Source of the DNA: Rhodothermales bacterium
GTDB taxonomy: Bacteria > Bacteroidota > Rhodothermia > Rhodothermales > UBA10348
Direction: 5' to 3'
Assembly: GCA_028284865.1 (NCBI GenBank)
Contig: JANQQV010000007.1
Span: 186,001 to 250,000, forward strand
DNA length: 64,000 nucleotides
Each line of letters begins with the position of its first letter. The first letter of the stretch is position 1. A model generated the notes under the pieces. It ran no database searches and was not told the origin of the DNA. It saw only the letters and a list, made by a program, of their open reading frames with translations. The position numbers and the translations under genes are program-made. This document shows positions 1 through 8,548 of this stretch, piece by piece.

Positions 1-698
1 ACTCACTGGGAACGATCAATCCGGTCAGGCAGATTATCGCGGACGCACATGGGATGAGCGTACCCGTCCTTCTTGATGGTGCTCAGGCCACGCCTCATGC
101 ATCTGTCAACGTCCAGGATCTGGATGTTGACTTCTACTGCCTTTCAAGCCACAAGATGTTCGGGCCAACTGGCGTGGGCGTCCTATATGGCAAGGCTGAG
201 CATCTGGAAGGCATGTCCCCTTGGCAGGGCGGCGGCGACATGATTGAGCGCGTAGACTTTGCTGGCACCACGTTCAACGAGATCCCTCACAAATTTGAAG
301 CCGGGACGCCGCACATCGCGGGCGTAATCGGAATGGCGGCCGCCGCTGACTACCTCGAAAATCTGGGATGGGACTGGATTGGCCAGCAGGAACAGGATCT
401 ATTGGACTACGGGACGAAGCTGCTCTCTGCGATACCAGGTCTTCGGATCGTGGGAACCGCTCCGAAAAAGGCTGCTGTGATCTCATTCTTGATGGGCAAC
501 GCCCATCCGTACGATGTCGGCACAGTACTCGACCGAATGGGCATCGCCGTTCGGACAGGCCACCATTGCACCCAACCGCTCATGAAGCGGTATGGTATCC
601 CCGGTACGGTTCGCGCCTCATTCGCCTTCTACAACACGCGCGAGGAGATCGACCGGCTCGCCGAGGGACTGGAACGCGCTGCAGGAATGCTGTCATGA
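1..698 (+). CDS. sufS: Cysteine desulfurase SufS (3' part, 5' end outside window)
   Basis: PLP-dependent class V aminotransferase-fold enzyme that takes sulfur from L-cysteine as a persulfide for SUF iron-sulfur cluster assembly in the cytoplasm. The reading frame is open from base 3, so the N-terminal part lies before the window; about 231 residues are visible. The PLP-binding lysine sits in SSHKM (near base 153), preceded by the LLDGAQ motif that contacts the cofactor. The catalytic persulfide cysteine lies in RTGHHCTQP (codon 567-569). The short loop around this cysteine and the sufE/sufT neighbours favour SufS over IscS. Its stop overlaps the sufE start by 4 bases (ATGA), implying translational coupling. 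Confidence 0.95.
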   Translation, partial: SLGTINPVRQIIADAHGMSVPVLLDGAQATPHASVNVQDLDVDFYCLSSHKMFGPTGVGVLYGKAEHLEGMSPWQGGGDMIERVDFAGTTFNEIPHKFEAGTPHIAGVIGMAAAADYLENLGWDWIGQQEQDLLDYGTKLLSAIPGLRIVGTAPKKAAVISFLMGNAHPYDVGTVLDRMGIAVRTGHHCTQPLMKRYGIPGTVRASFAFYNTREEIDRLAEGLERAAGMLS

Positions 699-1123
699 GT
701 ATCATCGATCAACGGGCAGCCGACCTGGTGGACGAATTCGGCATGTTTGACGATTGGATGGACCGCTACCAGTATGTCATCGATCTCGGGAAAGAGCTCG
801 AGCCCATTGACGAATCCTTCCGCTCCGACGACTATCGCATCCATGGATGCCAATCCCAGGTTTGGCTTCAGCCTGGTGAAAACGAGTCCAGTGTCCACTT
901 CAAAGCAGACTCGGACGCACAGATTACCAAGGGGTTGATCGCCATCCTGTTGCGCGTGGTCAACGATGCGCCGGCCATGGAAGTGGCCTCAACGGACCTC
1001 GCTTTCCTCGATCAACTCGAGCTGAAAGAACACCTGTCTCCTACCCGGAAAAACGGATTGGATGCCATGATCAAGCAGATCCGGCTTTACGCTGGCGCCA
1101 TGGCAGCTCGGTCCGCACAATGA
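695..1123 (+). CDS. sufE: Sulfur acceptor SufE
   Basis: 142-residue SufE/CsdE family protein that accepts the persulfide from SufS and passes it to the SUF scaffold. The acceptor cysteine is Cys52 in the family motif HGCQSQVW. The C-terminal part has the usual family stretch ending in a long helix ([12 protein letters not shown]). The ATG at 695 was chosen because it overlaps the sufS stop by 4 bases and gives the normal SufE length; the frame stays open further upstream, but only inside sufS. It in turn overlaps sufT by 4 bases, so sufS-sufE-sufT form one tightly coupled unit. Confidence 0.95.
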   Translation: MSIIDQRAADLVDEFGMFDDWMDRYQYVIDLGKELEPIDESFRSDDYRIHGCQSQVWLQPGENESSVHFKADSDAQITKGLIAILLRVVNDAPAMEVASTDLAFLDQLELKEHLSPTRKNGLDAMIKQIRLYAGAMAARSAQ

Positions 1124-1629
1124 TCATGAGCGATAACGAAGAGAAGAACGTGGACGGAGCTTTAGAACAGCCAACCGACGCCTCAGGAGAAGAGATCAAG
1201 CCGCAGAAGGCCGGATCGACCCCTTCAGGGCACGTCGTTCCTGGCGATTCGGCCTTGGCAAGCAAACGGGATGATGGGCTTCCGGAGACCACGGTCAAAG
1301 TGACCCAACCGACGGAGTTCACGGACGAGCAAATCGAAGAAAAGGTCGTCGAAGCCATCAAAACGGTCTACGATCCTGAGATCCCGGTCAACGTCTACGA
1401 CCTTGGCCTGATCTATGGGATCCAAGTGAATCCAGATCGGACGGTATTGGTCACCATGACGCTGACGACACCCAACTGCCCAGCTGCCGGCTTTCTTCCC
1501 GGTCAGGTAGAACAGCGGGTTCGGGTGCTTGATATGGTGACCGAGGCACGAGTGGAGATCACATTCGATCCCCCATTCACGCCCGACATGATGTCCGAAG
1601 AGGCCAAGCTGGAGCTGGGATTCCTGTAA
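1120..1629 (+). CDS. sufT: SufT / MIP18 (DUF59) family iron-sulfur assembly factor
   Basis: 169-residue protein whose C-terminal 100 residues are a MIP18/DUF59 domain, involved in maturation of iron-sulfur proteins. The family segment DPEIPVNVYDLGLIY spans about residues 85-99, and the conserved cysteine is Cys120 in TTPNCPA. The first 65 residues are acidic, low in complexity and not part of the domain; they look like a disordered extension. ATG at 1120 overlaps the sufE stop (ATGA); a second ATG at 1126 is also possible. Position directly after sufSE matches the known gene order in many Bacteroidota, which supports SufT over the related phenylacetate protein PaaD. Confidence 0.9.
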   Translation: MIMSDNEEKNVDGALEQPTDASGEEIKPQKAGSTPSGHVVPGDSALASKRDDGLPETTVKVTQPTEFTDEQIEEKVVEAIKTVYDPEIPVNVYDLGLIYGIQVNPDRTVLVTMTLTTPNCPAAGFLPGQVEQRVRVLDMVTEARVEITFDPPFTPDMMSEEAKLELGFL

Positions 1630-1693
1630 GCAATCCCGGCTTCAACCTGCGCATCAGCCCACTGCGAGGCAGCGTCTCATCTTCTGGTTGACG

Positions 1694-2488
1694 CTACTCC
1701 ATGCCTCCTTCGGGAAACACGTATTGCATGGCTGCAAGATGGGCTCCTTGTGGATCTGCAAACATCGTGAATGATCCGACATTCGGTACCTCGATCGAAG
1801 GCGCCGTAATCGTTCCACCATTTGCCGCAATGGCTTCGTTGCACGCGTCCAGGTCGTGGACCGTCACATAGCAGCCCCAGTGCGGAGGCATTTCAGCGGG
1901 GTCGACAGAAAGAACGCCGCCCTGCCCTTCTCCCTCCAACTGGAAGACATGGTAGGGCCCCATGGCCATCTCTTGCAGGTCTATCGTCCAGCCCAGCAAT
2001 TCCTTGTAGAATCCGGCTGCAGCGGCAGCATCAGGTACCCGAAGTTCATACCATGAAAAGGCGCCGTGGATACCGAAGTTCTCGGCCCATTCCTTCTGAT
2101 GATCCTCGTGCCCTGGATCGCTGTATGCAATGACGCTGAACACAGCATTCTGAGGATCCTGGATCACGGCCATCTTTCCTACTTCTGGGGCTTCGAAAGT
2201 GTCCATGATGATCGAAGCGCCCAGTTCCTGCGCTTTGGCAACAGTGGCTTCTACGTCCATCACCGTGAAGTAAACGCCCCAGTAAGGCGGCATCCCCGGC
2301 TCAGGCAGTCCCATCAGACCGGAAACGTACCGACCGTCCACCTGGCCGACTCCGTACGGGCCTTGCGGCATCGGAGCAACTTCAATGTCCCAGCCGAAAA
2401 CGGCTTTGTAAAAGTCGACGGCTCCGTCCAGATCGGAGGTCATCAATTCAGTCCAGCTGGCCGCGCCAGCAGTTTGCATCGGTTTCAT
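1694..2488 (-). CDS. VOC family protein with two glyoxalase-fold domains
   Basis: About 264 residues containing two tandem vicinal-oxygen-chelate (glyoxalase/bleomycin-resistance-like) domains, roughly residues 8-120 and 135-260. Each begins with the typical pattern of a short beta strand followed by a helix (DLDGAVDFYKAVFGW; DAAAAAGFYKELLGW) and ends with a strand in which the DPQ(N/G)A motif occurs. This arrangement resembles small hydroxylases/lyases of the CFP30B type; the substrate cannot be predicted. The ATG at 2488 (MKPMQTAG) was preferred over an upstream ATG at 2542 because the extra 18 residues look like translated leader. Same strand as the HTH gene upstream, 110 bases away. Confidence 0.85.
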   Translation of the reverse strand: MKPMQTAGAASWTELMTSDLDGAVDFYKAVFGWDIEVAPMPQGPYGVGQVDGRYVSGLMGLPEPGMPPYWGVYFTVMDVEATVAKAQELGASIIMDTFEAPEVGKMAVIQDPQNAVFSVIAYSDPGHEDHQKEWAENFGIHGAFSWYELRVPDAAAAAGFYKELLGWTIDLQEMAMGPYHVFQLEGEGQGGVLSVDPAEMPPHWGCYVTVHDLDACNEAIAANGGTITAPSIEVPNVGSFTMFADPQGAHLAAMQYVFPEGGME

Positions 2489-2598
2489 GGCAATCAGAAT
2501 GAATGGCGGGTAAAGTGGATTGCGCTTCCGTTTGAATCCCAAGAGTACGGATTCGTCATGTTTCCCGAAAGATGTGACATATGACGAATTCGTTGCCC

Positions 2599-2835
2599 TT
2601 AACCCGATAGCGTCCTCTCACTCGTGTCCGGATAGTGGAAGACCTCTTCCACCTGCTTGTCAAACACCCTGGCAATGCGAAATGCCAACTCCAGAGAGGG
2701 AGCATATTTGGCAGCCTCAATCGCATGCACAGTCTGCCGTGTGGCACCAATCCGATCTGCCAGCTCTTGCTGGGTCATCTCATTCGCATGAAAGCGGAGA
2801 ACACGAATGGAGTTTGTGATAGGAGTATTGCTCAT
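2599..2835 (-). CDS. Small HTH (Xre/Cro family) transcriptional regulator
   Basis: 78-residue protein consisting almost wholly of a Cro/C1-type helix-turn-helix: the two helices lie at about residues 20-45 (MTQQELADRIGATRQTVHAIE). It ends in a short tail like the YozG/YgzD group of minimal regulators. It starts 7 bases after the stop of the membrane-protein gene at 2843-3286, so the two are co-transcribed. The ATG at 2835 was chosen because the upstream extension of the frame runs back into that gene. Small HTH genes of this type are often paired with membrane proteins of DUF2178-like type. A strong palindrome upstream of the pair is the likely operator. Confidence 0.88.
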   Translation of the reverse strand: MSNTPITNSIRVLRFHANEMTQQELADRIGATRQTVHAIEAAKYAPSLELAFRIARVFDKQVEEVFHYPDTSERTLSG

Positions 2836-2842
2836 GCCGAAA

Positions 2843-3286
2843 TCAATCGCGGTAGCGCCGGATCTGAACGACTGACTTGGCCGACGTTCCGGCAACCAGC
2901 ACGATCACCAGGAAATGCAGCGGCAAGGTTTTCATCCGTTCGAGATAGACGGGATCTGCAAATTCACCGATCACATTCTGGGTAAACAGATGGCCAATCA
3001 GGATGACAATGGCAACAAGGAATACATAGTAGCCCACCGTGAATCCTTCGGCTTCAATGGCGACATCGCGTTCGTCCTTGTCAACGCCCAACGTGCGACG
3101 CTTCTGCATGGAGATTACTGCCTGGAAGGCTACATCTATCAAGATGATCACTGAAAGGGCCTGGATCAGGTCTCCTTCCCAAGGCGCCATCATGGACGGG
3201 ATACCGAAAACCAGGATCAGGTAAACGAGGAGGAAGGCAACATTGGACAGCAATGAGGCCCAGGCATAGACTTCTTGACGGGACAT
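2843..3286 (-). CDS. Four-helix membrane protein paired with HTH regulator
   Basis: 147 residues with four predicted membrane helices (about residues 10-30, 40-57, 85-105 and 120-140) and a charged cytoplasmic loop between the second and third that contains the motif KDERDVAIEAEGF. The xDERxxxI loop motif resembles DUF2178-type integral membrane proteins, which are commonly encoded beside small HTH regulators. Function is unknown; a sensor or partner of the downstream regulator is an inference from gene pairing. The ATG at 3286 (MSRQEV) was chosen over the ATG at 3322, which lies at the edge of the palindromic operator. Confidence 0.75.
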   Translation of the reverse strand: MSRQEVYAWASLLSNVAFLLVYLILVFGIPSMMAPWEGDLIQALSVIILIDVAFQAVISMQKRRTLGVDKDERDVAIEAEGFTVGYYVFLVAIVILIGHLFTQNVIGEFADPVYLERMKTLPLHFLVIVLVAGTSAKSVVQIRRYRD

Positions 3287-3323
3287 GACGAGTCGATGAT
3301 GTGGTGACGAGGTACGCTCCACT

Positions 3324-3357
3324 ATACGCGATGTAAATTATTTGTTACATCGTGTAT
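3324..3357. promoter_or_regulatory. Palindromic operator candidate upstream of the membrane protein/HTH pair
   Basis: Two 13-base arms, 3324-3336 (ATACGCGATGTAA) and 3345-3357 (TTACATCGTGTAT), are reverse complements at 12 of 13 positions around an 8-base AT-rich spacer. The site lies 37 bases upstream of the ATG at 3286. Size and symmetry fit a dimeric Xre-type repressor, so autoregulation by the HTH protein is the simplest reading (inference). A similar half site, GATGTGACA, occurs at 2571-2579 ahead of the VOC gene. Confidence 0.6.
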
Positions 3358-3384
3358 GACTTTTTTCACATCACGCTCGGAACG

Positions 3385-3421
3385 CGCCATTGCAGCGCCA
3401 TTACGACGCCATTGCAGCGCC
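3385..3421. repeat. Short direct repeat, 15-base unit twice
   Basis: The 15-mer CGCCATTGCAGCGCC occurs at 3385-3399 and again at 3407-3421 (22-base period), with further CGCCATT-like copies between and around. It lies between the operator region and the 3' end of the S9 peptidase gene. No coding function seen. Confidence 0.7.
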
Positions 3422-3481
3422 TTTGAAGCGTTCTTGGCATTCCATTGCTATGCCGTCAGGACACAGTATGCCGCATCCAGT

Positions 3482-5827
3482 TTACATCGCCTGCCGCGGC
3501 CCCCGCTCTCCGAACGTGTATTCCTTCGGTGGAGTCGATCCAAGCAGATGCTGAACAAAGTAGTCCCAGCGCTTGCGCATCCAGAAATCCCGCTGTCTGA
3601 AACCGTGACGACTGTTCGGGAAGATGTACATGTCGAAGTCCTTGTTGGCGTCCATCAGTTTTTCGACGACCATCAGGGTGTTGTACGGAGGTACGTTGGA
3701 ATCCAATCCGCCGTGTGCAATCAGGAGTTTGCCTTTGAGATTGTCGACTACAAGCTGGTTGGCCTGATTGTCGTAGTTGGTCGTTCCGTCCTCGTTTTCA
3801 ACCAGCAATCCCTGCCACTTTTCTCCCCAATCGTCTTCGTACATGCGGTTGTCATGGTTTCCAGCACCAGACACACCCACTTTGTAGAAATCCGGGTGAC
3901 GAAGCAGCGCACTCACCGTTGCGAATCCTCCACCGCTGTGTCCCCAGATCCCGACGCGCTCTACATCCATGTAGCGATTCTCTGAGGCCAACTGTTGTAT
4001 CGCTGCAATCTGATCCGGCAACGTATTGTCTCCCATGTTGCCGTAGTAGTACTCGTGGAATGACTTGGAGCGTCCCGGGGTACCCATGCCGTCCACTTCG
4101 ACGACCACGAATCCAAGCTCTGCGATGGCCTGCTTGTCGCTTCGTGCGGCACGGAAGGCACGAGATCCGACTGAACCGGACTGAGGACCGGGATATACGT
4201 AGTTCAACACCGGATAGGAGCCGCCTTCATCCAGCCTCGTCGGGGTATACATCAGCCCCCAGATGTCGGTCTCTCCGTCCCGGGCTTTGACATGAACCGG
4301 AGTCGGAGGCTGCCATCCAGTTGCCAGGAGTTGGGAAATGTCAGCTTCTTCCAGCTCCATGACCAGGTCGCCTTCGTCCGTCCGGAGCACCGTCTTTGGC
4401 GGAACGTGCGGCTCGGAAAACGTGTCGATGAAGAAGGATCCGTCGGGCGAAAACGACACTGAATGGGTCGCAGCCTCCGGTGTCAGCAGTCTCAGATCGC
4501 TTCCGTCGAAATTGACCGAATACAGGTAGTCGTAGTACGGATCGCCGGGCTCCTTGTTGGATCCGATGAACCAGATCTTGCGCTGGTCCTCATCGAGGCG
4601 AACGATACGCTCGAACAGCCAATCGCCGGAGGTGATCGCATTCTTCAGGTTTCCCTGGCGATCATAGAGATACAGATGGCCCCAATCAGTGCGTTCGCTC
4701 CACCAAAGGAACTCGTCCGAATCCTCCAGAAAGCGCCAGTTGATATCCCCTACTCCGGATTCAAAGAACGTGTCTTCCCGCTCATGAAGCACCTCGGCTA
4801 CGGCACCGGTCTCAGCGTCCGCGATCCGCAGCCAGGCATCTTTGTGATCGCGCGAACTGGACACGAAAGCGACCTCTGAAGCATCATCGGCCCAGTCGAT
4901 GTCTGCCCAGCCACCACGATACGCGACATGGTCAGTAATCGTTGAGCGATGCTGGTCCTCCGGCATGTCGAGACGAACCATTTCGCCTGACTCGACATCC
5001 AGGATGACGCGGTGAATACGGAATATGACGCTGTCCCCAGGAAGCGGATACTGCCAGGCTTCAAGCTCAGGATGACCTACCTGTGTATTGACCAGGTACA
5101 TGAAGCCGACGCCGCGTCCGTCATGCTGGAATGTGGCAATCTTGCGCGAATCGGGGGACCATTCGAGCACAGGACGATCGCCCTTCGTCCATCCGGCATT
5201 ATTGGTCGCGTACCCGAAGAACTCCTGACCATCTTCGGTCAGGGCTTTCTCCTCGTCCGTCTCCGTATTGCGCACCCACAGATTGTGCTCGCGGATGAAT
5301 GCTTCCCAACGACCGTCAGGTGACGGGACATCGGTTCCGAATCGCCAGGAGAAGCCATTTCCACCGGTACCCTCGGCTTCTTCGGCCTCACAACGATACC
5401 TGCGCAGATCGCAAGTAAACTGTTTCCCTTCGCCGCGGAAGGTAATCTCTTCGTCAGACAACCACTCCAGGCCTGCAATCGGAATCTCGTGAGCCGAATA
5501 CGTAGCGTCGGCCACTTCCGATACGGCCCTTGCCAGAGCTGCATGATCGAAGGCATGCTCACGCTCGCCACGGCGGGCGTCGACCATGAAATACTCCATA
5601 CCGTCGGCCACATCGACCGAATACCAGAATCGCTCCTCGTCCAGCCAGGTCACACTGACGTTGTCACCAACGACCAGCGGTGTGGTGTACTGCGAAAGAA
5701 ATCCTTCCGCCCACGCATAGTCCTCATCGGCCAGCTGCTGAGCCTGCGCGTGATGCGGAAATGCGACGAAACAGGCCAAAACGAACGTGAAGAGGCCCGC
5801 AAGAAAGCGATTGAATGCGACGGTCAT
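3482..5827 (-). CDS. Secreted S9 family peptidase, dipeptidyl-peptidase IV type
   Basis: 781-residue exported serine peptidase expected to remove N-terminal dipeptides from oligopeptides in the periplasm or outside the cell. An N-terminal signal peptide ends near residue 29 (AQAQ). Residues about 60-500 form the DPP-IV beta-propeller and the last 220 the alpha/beta-hydrolase domain. The catalytic triad is visible: Ser631 in GHSGGG, Asp709 in HGGLD and His741 in NSRHG. Length and order match bacterial DPP-IV. Like the M28 and S10 peptidases nearby, it suggests a protein-degrading heterotroph. Monocistronic by appearance, with a 195-base gap to the next gene and 118 bases to the upstream one. 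Confidence 0.93.
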   Translation of the reverse strand: MTVAFNRFLAGLFTFVLACFVAFPHHAQAQQLADEDYAWAEGFLSQYTTPLVVGDNVSVTWLDEERFWYSVDVADGMEYFMVDARRGEREHAFDHAALARAVSEVADATYSAHEIPIAGLEWLSDEEITFRGEGKQFTCDLRRYRCEAEEAEGTGGNGFSWRFGTDVPSPDGRWEAFIREHNLWVRNTETDEEKALTEDGQEFFGYATNNAGWTKGDRPVLEWSPDSRKIATFQHDGRGVGFMYLVNTQVGHPELEAWQYPLPGDSVIFRIHRVILDVESGEMVRLDMPEDQHRSTITDHVAYRGGWADIDWADDASEVAFVSSSRDHKDAWLRIADAETGAVAEVLHEREDTFFESGVGDINWRFLEDSDEFLWWSERTDWGHLYLYDRQGNLKNAITSGDWLFERIVRLDEDQRKIWFIGSNKEPGDPYYDYLYSVNFDGSDLRLLTPEAATHSVSFSPDGSFFIDTFSEPHVPPKTVLRTDEGDLVMELEEADISQLLATGWQPPTPVHVKARDGETDIWGLMYTPTRLDEGGSYPVLNYVYPGPQSGSVGSRAFRAARSDKQAIAELGFVVVEVDGMGTPGRSKSFHEYYYGNMGDNTLPDQIAAIQQLASENRYMDVERVGIWGHSGGGFATVSALLRHPDFYKVGVSGAGNHDNRMYEDDWGEKWQGLLVENEDGTTNYDNQANQLVVDNLKGKLLIAHGGLDSNVPPYNTLMVVEKLMDANKDFDMYIFPNSRHGFRQRDFWMRKRWDYFVQHLLGSTPPKEYTFGERGPRQAM

Positions 5828-5899
5828 TGGAAGAGCAGAAAAGTGGGAGCGTCAAGAACAGCGCTGCACACTACAGCACATTACGTCCAAGGTCCTCTG

Positions 5900-5924
5900 T
5901 CCCGTCACGTTTGTCAAGACGGGA
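5900..5924 (-). other. Weak intercistronic hairpin ahead of the S9 peptidase
   Basis: A 7-base perfect stem (TCCCGTC at 5900-5906, GACGGGA at 5918-5924) with an 11-base loop lies between the TPM-domain gene and the peptidase. No T-run follows on the minus strand, so a classical terminator is doubtful; an mRNA-stability or leader hairpin is equally possible. Confidence 0.3.
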
Positions 5925-5945
5925 AATCCCTACTCCGGGACCCGC

Positions 5946-6602
5946 TCAATGAATGCGCGGCGCGTTGGACAGCTCATCCGAATCGTCATCCCTACGCTCG
6001 ACACCTGCATTTTCGAGCAACTGACCGCATCGATCGATGGCTGCAACCAGTCCCCCCGTAGCATCTCCGTTCTTGATTCCGGCGATGATGTCGGCCACTA
6101 CATCAGCCCAATCGTCCGGATCAACCTTGTCATTGATACCCGTATCACCCATCACCTCGACACGATGTTCGAAGAGCGAGACCAGAATCAGGATGCCGGT
6201 ACGCTCTCGTGTCTGAAAGACTTCATTATCAAGAAAGGCCTGCTGCGCCCTGGCATGGACGGATTCGATCAGTCGGGAGCCTGGAATCAGCCAACGTTGA
6301 AAGGCCGGAATCATGCGGGCGGCTCCAGCAAACAGCAAGGCCCCGAGGATCATCGTCAGTGGCATGATCTGTACGGCCCACACGGACATTCCCCAATCCG
6401 AGGGACCCAGAACTAACCACTCATGGATCAACAAACCAGGGATGACGCCAATCATGGCTGCCTTCCAAAGTGCTGACGGGTAGGCACCCGAGGTCCCCAC
6501 GATCACCGGAACGATTTCGCCGGACGTGCGCGCCTCCGCATCCCGAACGGCTTGTTCGATGCGTTCTCTGTCAGCATCAGAAAAAAGATGGCTCGCACTC
6601 AT
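5946..6602 (-). CDS. TPM domain membrane protein (YgcG/Psb32-like)
   Basis: 218 residues with a TPM (DUF477) fold that is split by two membrane helices (about residues 45-65 and 75-98). The start matches the family pattern: FSDADRERIEQAVRDAEARTSGEIVPV carries the ISE(A/I)V-like strand. The C-terminal half, with NKVDPDDWADVVADII-like sequence and RTGILILVSLFEHRVEV, is the second half of the domain. TPM proteins are thought to be acid-phosphatase-like or assembly factors, but their bacterial role is poorly known. It is divergent from the AGE epimerase gene with a 91-base shared promoter region. Confidence 0.8.
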   Translation of the reverse strand: MSASHLFSDADRERIEQAVRDAEARTSGEIVPVIVGTSGAYPSALWKAAMIGVIPGLLIHEWLVLGPSDWGMSVWAVQIMPLTMILGALLFAGAARMIPAFQRWLIPGSRLIESVHARAQQAFLDNEVFQTRERTGILILVSLFEHRVEVMGDTGINDKVDPDDWADVVADIIAGIKNGDATGGLVAAIDRCGQLLENAGVERRDDDSDELSNAPRIH

Positions 6603-6693
6603 GAATCACCAGGTTGGATGCGATCCGATATACGACATCTGCGTATGGACGTTTCGACATCCCGAATTCCGACCCTCACCTCGTTTCGCATTC

Positions 6694-8490
6694 ATGCCGA
6701 ATCGTCTTTGTCTGCTTCTCGTCGCCTGTTTGCTGGCGGCCTCTTCTCCGCATTCTGCCCAGGCGCAATCCTCCCCATTCCTCCAGGACCCCGATCGGTT
6801 CATTCCGTTCGTTCAGGAGTCTGCTGATTTCTGGAGAGGTGTGCACGACGAAGCCAATGGTGGTTTCTTCACCAATGTCTCTAGGGAAGGTCGACTGATC
6901 ACGGCCTGGGGAACGAACAAGGACGTGTTGACTCAATCGCGCAATCTGTATGCGATGGTTCGTGCGTTCCAACTGACTGGAGACACGTCCTACCTCGACC
7001 TGGCTGAGAGCGCATTTCGATTCATGACGGAGCACGGTTGGGATGAGACATACGGAGGCTGGTTCAACGGGCTATCAACCAGCGGGAACGTGCTCAACGT
7101 CAACGGCCAGAAGACGGCATTCATTCAGCACTATGCCGTTCTCGGACCGCTTGCCTACGCCGAGGCCACCGACGATTCAACGGCCTGGAAGTGGGTGAAC
7201 ACGTCAATGGACTATCTGGACAACGTGCTTTGGGACACCACGCCCGGCCGAGAAGGCTATTTCGACTGGGTCAGTCGAACGGGGTCATTTCGAACCGGCA
7301 AGAGCTTCAACGCCACGGTCGACGCGCTGACAACCCATGCGCTTGCACTCTGGATGATGACGGGCGATGAACGCTATCGCGAACGCCTCGTCGCGTTGTC
7401 CGACAATATTCTGGAGCACCTCGTGGCATCCATGCCGGATCAGGCCATCGGATTTGCGGAGAAGTACGACACGAACTGGCGTCCCGTCGAAGACGAACGG
7501 ATCACCATCATGGGCCATGTGCTGAAAACGGCGTGGGTGCTGGGCCGAACTCACCAGCTGTTGCCTGATGAGGCTCGCGTGGCTGCCGCCAGGCAATTGG
7601 TAGATCATGTCCTGGAGAAGGGGTACGATCACGAGTATGGTGGCCCGTACAAAGACTTCGACCGCGTGAATGGCCAGATGCAGATGTATGGATTATCTGA
7701 CTCGACCAAGGCCTGGTGGCAAATGGAGCAGGCATTTACTTCCGGCCTCGAGTTATACCGGACCACGGGCGACTCCCGTTATCTCGACATGGCTGACGAG
7801 ACCGTCACCTTCTTCATGGACTACTTCGTGGATCCGGTCTACGGCGAGGTGTACGCAGATCGAACGCGACGAGGTGGCGACATTCCACAATGGGGCGACC
7901 ATAAGGGCAACGGATACAAGGCCGCCTACCACTCCGTGGAATTCGGATGGTACGGATACTTGTATGGTCATCTCACGCTGCAAGGCACTCCGGCCACTGT
8001 GTACTATCGAATGGATGCCCGAAACGAGGACCGAACCGTGGCGCTGGCTCCTTTGGAGCGCGATCCGTCATCGGGATACGTCATCCGTCACGTCACGCTG
8101 GACGGGACAACGTGGACTGGCTTTGATCCTGCTGCGCGCACCCTGTCCATTCCGGCTGGAACAAGCGGGACGTTTGCCGTTGATTTTGGCGAACCAGCGA
8201 ATGTCGCAGTGGAGTCTGCTCAACCGATTTCTCCCTTGCTGGCTGACGTGTGGCCCAATCCGGCACAGGATCGGGTCAACATCCGCCTAGTGGATGTAAA
8301 CACGCGATCTGTGGAGTGGCAAGTGATCGACGCGCTTGGTCGCAGCGTTGCAACAGGGTCTCTCAGTGCTTCCGGATCACCCGAATTGCGCTGGACCGTT
8401 CCGACTGATCACCTTCCTGCTGGCGTTTACACGTTGATTGTGAGCCATGAGCGTGGTCGGGTCAGCAAATCAATCGCAGTGGTTCGCTGA
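6694..8490 (+). CDS. Secreted AGE-family epimerase/isomerase with T9SS sorting tail
   Basis: 598 residues. A signal peptide ends near residue 24 (AQA). Residues about 35-430 form the (alpha/alpha)6 barrel of the N-acylglucosamine 2-epimerase/cellobiose 2-epimerase family, with the WWQMEQA signature at 341-347 and the two family histidines at His275 and His413. In the usual GHxxE motif the acid is replaced by lysine (GHVLK, 275-278 region). The last 85 residues, with WPNPAQDRVNI and a final LPAGVYTLIV strand, are a type A Por-secretion tail, so the enzyme is exported by the type IX system. Substrate is unknown; a surface oligosaccharide is likely. ATG at 6694 gives the correct signal peptide. 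Confidence 0.88.
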   Translation: MPNRLCLLLVACLLAASSPHSAQAQSSPFLQDPDRFIPFVQESADFWRGVHDEANGGFFTNVSREGRLITAWGTNKDVLTQSRNLYAMVRAFQLTGDTSYLDLAESAFRFMTEHGWDETYGGWFNGLSTSGNVLNVNGQKTAFIQHYAVLGPLAYAEATDDSTAWKWVNTSMDYLDNVLWDTTPGREGYFDWVSRTGSFRTGKSFNATVDALTTHALALWMMTGDERYRERLVALSDNILEHLVASMPDQAIGFAEKYDTNWRPVEDERITIMGHVLKTAWVLGRTHQLLPDEARVAAARQLVDHVLEKGYDHEYGGPYKDFDRVNGQMQMYGLSDSTKAWWQMEQAFTSGLELYRTTGDSRYLDMADETVTFFMDYFVDPVYGEVYADRTRRGGDIPQWGDHKGNGYKAAYHSVEFGWYGYLYGHLTLQGTPATVYYRMDARNEDRTVALAPLERDPSSGYVIRHVTLDGTTWTGFDPAARTLSIPAGTSGTFAVDFGEPANVAVESAQPISPLLADVWPNPAQDRVNIRLVDVNTRSVEWQVIDALGRSVATGSLSASGSPELRWTVPTDHLPAGVYTLIVSHERGRVSKSIAVVR

Positions 8491-8503
8491 TCAAACAGAC
8501 GTC

Positions 8504-8540
8504 GGCCCGGCGCGCGACAGGTACAAGAGCGCGCCGGGCC
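8504..8540. terminator. Bidirectional hairpin between convergent genes
   Basis: A perfect 12-base, very GC-rich stem (GGCCCGGCGCGC at 8504-8515 and its complement at 8529-8540) with a 13-base loop sits 14 bases after the epimerase stop and 8 bases before the end of the convergent META lipoprotein gene. T-runs are weak on both sides, but position and stability support a shared terminator. Confidence 0.7.
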
Positions 8541-8548
8541 GGACCGTC

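Noticed and set aside
368..694. Upstream extension of the sufE frame by 109 codons
   Set aside because: Runs inside sufS in another frame; the ATG at 695 gives the normal SufE.
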